From: Verrucomicrobiota bacterium
Lineage (GTDB): Bacteria > Verrucomicrobiota > Verrucomicrobiia > Verrucomicrobiales > Akkermansiaceae
Reading direction: 5' to 3'
Assembly: GCA_004294095.1 (NCBI GenBank)
Contig: RDZR01000050.1
Coordinates: 1-40,529, forward strand
DNA length: 40,529 nt
Shown here: one piece after another, positions 35,811 through 40,529 of the stretch
Numbering within the stretch: the first letter of the stretch is position 1
How the letters are laid out: each line of letters starts with the position of its first letter
The notes under the pieces: model-generated
Seen by the model: only the letters and a program-made list of their open reading frames with translations
What the model was told of the DNA's origin: nothing
Databases searched by the model: none
Program-made: the position numbers and the translations under genes

Positions 35811-36977
35811 ATGGAAAGCATCTCATCTCGTATCGCCCAAGTTAATCCATCACTCACTCTTGCCATCACCGCTCAAGCTAAGGCCATGGTCGCGAGAGGT
35901 GAAGAAGTCTATGCACTCGCAGGTGGCGAGCCAGAAGTGGATACTCCATCGTTCATCAAAGACGCTGCGATTGCAGCTTTGCTTGCTGGTAAAACCAAAT
36001 ACACACCGGCCGGCGGCATTCCTGAGTTGCGCGAAGCACTCGTCGAAAAATTTTCCAAAGACAACCAACTCACCTACCAGCCAAACCAAATCTGCGTCAC
36101 TGGCGGTGCCAAAATGGCCTGCTACAACGCAATTTTGGCCGTGGTGGAAGAAGGTGATGAAGTGATCATTCCATCGCCCTATTGGGTTTCTTATCCAGAA
36201 ATGGTGAGACTCGCCGGCGGTGTGCCAGTCATCGTGGAGACTCAAGAATCCACAGGCTGGAAGATGACTCCTGAGCAATTTGAAGACGCGATGACACCTG
36301 CCACCAAAATGGTCATCATCAACTCACCGGGAAATCCGACCGGAGCAGTTTATTCTGAGCAAGAACTTCTCGCACTGGGTGAAATTGCGCTCGGCGAAGA
36401 CATCGTCATTCTATCAGATGAGATCTATGAAAAACTCGTGTATGGCGAATCCAAGCACGTTTCGATTGCCTCGCTCAGCAAGGAATTGTTCGATCTCACC
36501 ATCACCGTCAACGGCTTCTCCAAGGCGTATTCGATGACAGGCTGGCGTCTCGGCTACACCGCCGCACCAAAGCACTTTGCCGATGCCATTGATAAAATCC
36601 AAAATCACACCATTTCCAACGCCAATACCTTTTCGCAATACGGTGCGCTGGCTGCGCTGCAAGGCGATCAATCATTCATCGAAGACTTGCGCGGCGAGTA
36701 TGATGTCAAGCGCCAATTCATGTTTGCTCGCTTGAAGGCGATTCCTAACATCCGCGTCGTCGAGCCTCAAGGTGCCTTTTACTTCTTTGTTTACACTGGA
36801 AAAACTGGCCTGAAATCAATCAATCTATGCGATAAATTGTTAGCGCGTTACAAGGTGGCCGCCGTGCCAGGAGTGGCATTTGGTTATGACGATGGCCTGC
36901 GCTTGAGTTACTGCACCACCTTGGACGTGCTCAATGAAGGATTGACTCGCTTCGAGCAATTCTGCCGCGAGCATTGA
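35811..36977 (+). CDS. aspC: Class I aminotransferase, aspartate aminotransferase type (subgroup Ib)
   Basis: 388 residues. The PLP-binding lysine is Lys238 in NGFSKAYSMTGWRLGY. Other family segments are GEPEVDTPSFIK, YTPAGGIPELREA, GGAKMACYNAI, PSPYWVSYPEMV, NSPGNPTGAVY and LSDEIYEKLVY. It transfers amino groups between aspartate or related amino acids and 2-oxoglutarate; related enzymes also take prephenate or aromatic substrates, so specificity is not certain. The ATG at 35811 directly precedes the conserved N-terminus. Its stop faces trmO, three bases away. Confidence 0.93.
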   Translation: MESISSRIAQVNPSLTLAITAQAKAMVARGEEVYALAGGEPEVDTPSFIKDAAIAALLAGKTKYTPAGGIPELREALVEKFSKDNQLTYQPNQICVTGGAKMACYNAILAVVEEGDEVIIPSPYWVSYPEMVRLAGGVPVIVETQESTGWKMTPEQFEDAMTPATKMVIINSPGNPTGAVYSEQELLALGEIALGEDIVILSDEIYEKLVYGESKHVSIASLSKELFDLTITVNGFSKAYSMTGWRLGYTAAPKHFADAIDKIQNHTISNANTFSQYGALAALQGDQSFIEDLRGEYDVKRQFMFARLKAIPNIRVVEPQGAFYFFVYTGKTGLKSINLCDKLLARYKVAAVPGVAFGYDDGLRLSYCTTLDVLNEGLTRFEQFCREH

Positions 36978-36978
36978 T

Positions 36979-36994
36979 TGTTAGATATCTAACA
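36979..36994. repeat. Perfect palindrome between convergent aspC and trmO
   Basis: TGTTAGATATCTAACA is a 16-base perfect dyad formed by two facing copies of the heptamer that recurs through the window. It overlaps the trmO stop codon and begins two bases after the aspC stop. It could be a short bidirectional hairpin. Confidence 0.7.
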
Positions 36995-37694
36995 GCCCAG
37001 CATCATCACTCGGCCTGAGTTGTAAAATGCGGCAGGTGCCGTCCAGAAAATCGAAGGATACATCGTGCCCGCAAAGCTTGGCAGCGTAAACCCGAGGTGA
37101 TTCATCCTCGGCGCGGATCGCAGGCCGCGGGTCCAGCGCGAATGCCTCTTGGATCGTGCGCTGCGCACGCACTGGCAATGCCGCGAATGCTGGCTGGGCT
37201 GCCGTCTCCACCTGCACCGGAAGGCATGCGGGCTGCTGCTTGGCGTATCCTCCATCGGCATCTGACACGAAATCCGCGTAAGGCAAGTAAGGTTTGATAT
37301 CGTAAATCGGCGTTCCATCTGTTAGATCGATGCCACCTAACAGAAGTGTGCTGCCATTTTTGGAATCCCAATCGATGCCCTCCAAGCGCACCACTGAAAG
37401 ACCCAATCCATTCGGACGAAAGGTGGAACGGCTGGCAAAAACCCCGACTCGCTGATTTCCCCCAAGCCGCGGCGGCCGCACCGTCGGATGCCACGCTTTG
37501 TCTTGATGACGGTGGAAGCCAAAAATGAGCCAAAGGTGGGAGAATTGCTCGATGCCGCGCAGCGATTCATGCGGCATCAACGAGGCATCTAACAAAAGCC
37601 GACCCCACGCGCTAGGACACAGTCCTGGCTGGCGTGGGATCGCAAATTTCTCGCCAAAGCAGGAACGAATGATCCCGATCGGCTCGATGTTCAT
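36981..37694 (-). CDS. trmO: tRNA (N6-threonylcarbamoyladenosine37-N6)-methyltransferase TrmO
   Basis: 237 residues of the TsaA/UPF0066 family. The start MNIEPIGIIRSCFGEKFAIPRQPGL, the RSTFRPNGLGLSVVRLEGI motif and DLTDGTPIYDIKPYLPYADF are characteristic. TrmO methylates N6 of t6A37 in some tRNAs using SAM. The C-terminal domain (about residues 160-237) is present. The start codon shares one base with the stop of the upstream lipoprotein gene (TAATG), which implies translational coupling. Confidence 0.92.
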   Translation of the reverse strand: MNIEPIGIIRSCFGEKFAIPRQPGLCPSAWGRLLLDASLMPHESLRGIEQFSHLWLIFGFHRHQDKAWHPTVRPPRLGGNQRVGVFASRSTFRPNGLGLSVVRLEGIDWDSKNGSTLLLGGIDLTDGTPIYDIKPYLPYADFVSDADGGYAKQQPACLPVQVETAAQPAFAALPVRAQRTIQEAFALDPRPAIRAEDESPRVYAAKLCGHDVSFDFLDGTCRILQLRPSDDAGLLDI

Positions 37695-39982
37695 TACTTC
37701 GTTTTGAAATGAATACGAACCATGCCTTTACCATCTACCACATAACTGTGAGCTTTGATCGATTGCAAATCACGCGTGGCCTCGATCCATGATTTTGTAT
37801 CCGCGAGCATTTCCTCATCGACGGGTTGGCCCGTCATTGCCTCCGCATGCTTGCGGTAAAGCTCCAAACACTCATCAGCGTAGGTTTGCAGCAGCGTCAT
37901 GTTCATGGAAAACTGAAGACCACTCGCCTCGACTGGCTCCGCAGCAGCGGCTTTTCCTAACAGATCAACCGCACGATTTTTGGAAGTTGATGCGGCGAAC
38001 CACTGATCGCTCAAAGTAACCGATGGAAGGAAATCATCATTGAAAAATGGCAGTGGGAAAAACCAAGTCGTGAAGGCATCTTTTTCCGAGCTCAAGGGTT
38101 TTTGCATTGGAATGTCTTGGCCTACCATTTGACTTATTTTGCCAAGCATGGAGGTCGTCGTTTCATTCATCTGAGTCCATGACGCGGAAATTTTTGCCCG
38201 ATCAGTGACCGGAGAGATCAATGAAATCCGTGGCACTTTCCCTTCATCAATCAACGCCTGCGGCAGCCCTGGCACAGCTGGAGCGGAACCATTGAGATCG
38301 ATGACCAATGCGGATTCCTGGCCGAGGCCTGCGCCGAAGTTGTCTGAATAGGCCTGCCAAAGAGCAATCGCGTCCGTGCGGAACTGGGTATCGAAAAGCT
38401 GCGTCATGTTTTTGAATTGCATCATCTCCGGCATCTCACTCGGCACTTCTGCAATTTTGGTGGCAAGTTCGTAAGCAGTATGAACCAGAGCTTCTAACAT
38501 CTCACTGGATTTTTGATCGTATTCTGTTAGAGTGCTGTAGTTCATGAAAAGAAGCACATCCTCGGCATCGCCTAACTTAGCCATTTGGTTTTTCGTTTTG
38601 TAATCGATCATGCCGAAGTCCGAATTCCCATGGAAATCAATTTTGAGGCCTTCTTCAAAGTAGGCAGCCATCCCGCTCCAGTCATAAGTCGCCAAGGCAG
38701 TCACCGCTTTTTCTCGATCTTCAAAAATTTGCACGAGCTCTAACAAATCGCGTGAATCCGAAATGCCTTCAACGGACGTGATTCCATTGACCAAGCCCTT
38801 GAGGTAAGTGTAAAGCCCGGCAGCATTTTCAATCGTTTGCACACTCAGATCTTTTTCTGCATAAAGCCATGCAGCGAGTGGTTTTTTCTCATAAGCATCG
38901 ATGAAGGCGAGCTCATCGCTTGCGGCAAGAGAAGTCGCCACATCAGTTGTTAGATTTAGCCCTTCTGCGGTGCCACCTAAGTAAATGACGACATAGTCAC
39001 CGATCGTTCCGGTAGCGAGCAGTAGGTCTTTTTTGGCAATGCTGGCGATCAAAGCATCTGTGGTTTCGGCACCGAGAGAAGCATCCATCTCGGCTCGGCC
39101 TTGGCTCATTTGCTCAGATAATTTTGCGCCTAACATTTTGTAGCCTTGGAAAGATTGCCCCGCCGTCTCAAGGGTGACTGGCTCGATCATATCCCCTGCC
39201 ATCATCGTCATCCCCGCGATCGGTCCGGTGATGAACTGCAAAACTTCTTGTTTTTTGGCTTCTTCCACTTTGAAGGAAATCAAAATAGGAGGCATCTGAA
39301 GTTGATCAATCAATGCCATGCCGGATGCCGGATCCTTGAGCAGCTTGGTGTATGGCTCGAATGGGGAAGCATTCATGATGTTTGAAAGGTCCGCCGAGCT
39401 GCCGGCTTTGATCGCATTCATGATGGCAGCGCCCCACACTTCAGCTTGGAAATAGGCGACGCGTGCATTCGCCTTGGAAAAAAGTCCAAGTTGCTCAGAT
39501 GTTGGCTGCAGCAGCGCCAGCGTGAATTCTTTTTCGAATAACATCGCCGGACCGATTGGCTCAGGTGCGGCATCTTCACCCGCTTCTGCTTCGGCATCCT
39601 CGGCAAATTCATCATTCGCGGCTGGCTCGGGGCTCATGCCCAGCTCGGAACTGATGAGTTTCCATAATTGGGTGCCTTTGAGGCGAGTCGCGGTGTCTTT
39701 GCCATTCTGGTAACTAAGAACCATGTCAGCATTTTTTGGCAAATAACGCGCAAACCCAAGCACCGCCGCGCGTTGCTCAGGTGCCAGTGCAGGGATGGCT
39801 GGCTTTTCAACCGGCGGCGGAGTTACTGGCTTTTCCGTAGGTGTTCCTGGCGTGGCTGGGGTTTCGTTGGCCGCAGCTTCCGCTGGGACGCCCGGCTTTT
39901 CAGGTGCTTTTTCCGCTTTGTCACAGGCGGCAAGGCCGAACAACGCGATCATGGAGGGAATCCAGAGGATGGTTTTTTTCAT
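37694..39982 (-). CDS. Large putative lipoprotein of unknown function, 762 residues
   Basis: A lipoprotein signal with a good lipobox (MKKTILWIPSMIALFGLAAC; lipidated at Cys20) is followed by a Pro/Glu/Ala/Thr-rich linker to about residue 65. Acidic insertions (EFAEDAEAEAGEDAAPEP) lie near residue 125. The rest is a large soluble domain with alternating helices and strands, including ADMVLSYQNG and LAAWLYAEKDLSVQTIENA. It resembles verrucomicrobial surface or periplasmic lipoproteins of unknown role, and I cannot name a family. Its stop overlaps the trmO start by one base. No neighbour explains its function. Confidence 0.82.
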   Translation of the reverse strand: MKKTILWIPSMIALFGLAACDKAEKAPEKPGVPAEAAANETPATPGTPTEKPVTPPPVEKPAIPALAPEQRAAVLGFARYLPKNADMVLSYQNGKDTATRLKGTQLWKLISSELGMSPEPAANDEFAEDAEAEAGEDAAPEPIGPAMLFEKEFTLALLQPTSEQLGLFSKANARVAYFQAEVWGAAIMNAIKAGSSADLSNIMNASPFEPYTKLLKDPASGMALIDQLQMPPILISFKVEEAKKQEVLQFITGPIAGMTMMAGDMIEPVTLETAGQSFQGYKMLGAKLSEQMSQGRAEMDASLGAETTDALIASIAKKDLLLATGTIGDYVVIYLGGTAEGLNLTTDVATSLAASDELAFIDAYEKKPLAAWLYAEKDLSVQTIENAAGLYTYLKGLVNGITSVEGISDSRDLLELVQIFEDREKAVTALATYDWSGMAAYFEEGLKIDFHGNSDFGMIDYKTKNQMAKLGDAEDVLLFMNYSTLTEYDQKSSEMLEALVHTAYELATKIAEVPSEMPEMMQFKNMTQLFDTQFRTDAIALWQAYSDNFGAGLGQESALVIDLNGSAPAVPGLPQALIDEGKVPRISLISPVTDRAKISASWTQMNETTTSMLGKISQMVGQDIPMQKPLSSEKDAFTTWFFPLPFFNDDFLPSVTLSDQWFAASTSKNRAVDLLGKAAAAEPVEASGLQFSMNMTLLQTYADECLELYRKHAEAMTGQPVDEEMLADTKSWIEATRDLQSIKAHSYVVDGKGMVRIHFKTK

Positions 39983-40051
39983 GGTGGGTATAAATAAAAA
40001 AAGATTGAGCGTTCGAGCAAGTAGAATGAAGAAATTTTTATTAAAAAACCA

Positions 40052-40529
40052 CTATTTGGCAGTATCACGCTCGCCAAGTGGCCTCACCCACATATTGCGA
40101 AACTCGACAGGATCTCCATGAAATTGAAAACTCAATGGGCCTTTTTCTGGATGGCTGTCTGGATACTCAGCTAGCTTTTGATGTTGGGTGGGGCCGATCA
40201 ATTCCTCGGCGTTTTGCACCACCACGCCATTATGAATCACGGTGACGATGGCCGGCTTCACGCATTTTCTCCCTCGATAAACGGGCGGCACAAAGGTGAT
40301 ATCGAAACTTTGCCACTCGCCTTGCGGAGCGGTCGCGTTGACCAATGGCGGCAATTGCCCATAAATTGCGGCAGCTTGGCCATCGGGATACGTCGGGTTT
40401 TCATGGCTTTGTAAAATTTGCACCTCATACAAGCCCATCAAAAACACGCCGCTATTTCCGCCTTGCTGGCCATTGACAGCGCGGGACTCTGGCAAGCGCC
40501 ACTCGAAGTGAAGTTGCAACGCACCGAAT
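40052..40529 (-). CDS. 3-keto-disaccharide hydrolase (DUF1080) family protein, N-terminus outside window
   Basis: The frame is open to the right window edge, so the 5' part is missing. The visible 159 residues show the concanavalin-like fold wording of DUF1080: LHFEWRLPESRAVNGQQGGNSGVFLMGLYEVQIL, then GEWQSFDITF and a C-terminal GPLSFQFHGDPVEFRNMWVRPL. These proteins are secreted or periplasmic and are abundant in Verrucomicrobiota and Planctomycetota; some act on 3-ketoglycosides. The final residues GERDTAK are the true C-terminus. Confidence 0.9.
   Translation of the reverse strand, partial: FGALQLHFEWRLPESRAVNGQQGGNSGVFLMGLYEVQILQSHENPTYPDGQAAAIYGQLPPLVNATAPQGEWQSFDITFVPPVYRGRKCVKPAIVTVIHNGVVVQNAEELIGPTQHQKLAEYPDSHPEKGPLSFQFHGDPVEFRNMWVRPLGERDTAK

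Overview
The window looks like chromosomal DNA of a member of the Verrucomicrobiota. The indications are a small RRRR-type basic protein, three pseudopilin genes in a row of the verrucomicrobial kind, a monomeric isocitrate dehydrogenase, and many lipoproteins and secreted proteins typical of that phylum. Base composition is moderate, coding density is high, and no rRNA, tRNA, insertion sequence or CRISPR array was seen. No species is claimed.

Bases 1-7708 are a plus-strand housekeeping run: the end of accD, a small basic protein, an IscA/HesB-type Fe-S protein, a secreted TPR-type protein overlapping dtd, then carA, purA and uppS. Bases 7730-11326 are on the minus strand: galE followed by three pseudopilin genes. 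A lipoprotein with an extreme Arg/Glu/Gln tail (11460-12422) converges on a rhomboid protease. Behind that lie nuoC, nuoB and a monomeric icd. A 430-base gap (16661-17090) holds two near-identical 27-base direct repeats carrying DnaA-box matches. galM, argS and a PTS EIIA-like gene follow on the minus strand.

Bases about 20.5-34.1 kb form the most interesting part, an amide/urea-type nitrogen-scavenging island. It contains a PocR-AraC regulator, a porin-like outer-membrane protein, a NasS/NrtA-like cytoplasmic binding protein, aliphatic amidase amiE with its AAA+ partner amiB, a LysR regulator, a complete five-gene Urt/Fmd-type ABC importer, formamidase fmdA and fmdB. Reading the intergenic regions by eye shows a sigma-54 (-24/-12) promoter match in front of five transcription units here: porin, NasS-like gene, amiE-amiB, LysR gene and the importer-fmdA run. 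All five have the exact GG-N10-GC spacing. The expected pathway is: short amides cross the outer membrane through the porin, are imported by the ABC system, and are hydrolysed by AmiE and FmdA to ammonia and carboxylates under nitrogen control. The activator (an NtrC-type protein) and sigma-54 itself would lie outside the window.

Bases 34.4-40.5 kb return to ordinary chromosome: a DUF6941-type protein, a short-chain dehydrogenase, an aspartate-type aminotransferase, trmO translationally coupled to a 762-residue lipoprotein, and the end of a 3-keto-disaccharide hydrolase (DUF1080) gene. Across the window the heptamer TCTAACA/TGTTAGA recurs about 40 times, roughly ten times its chance expectation, in both orientations. 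It is sparse in the amide island, and once it forms a perfect palindrome between convergent genes.
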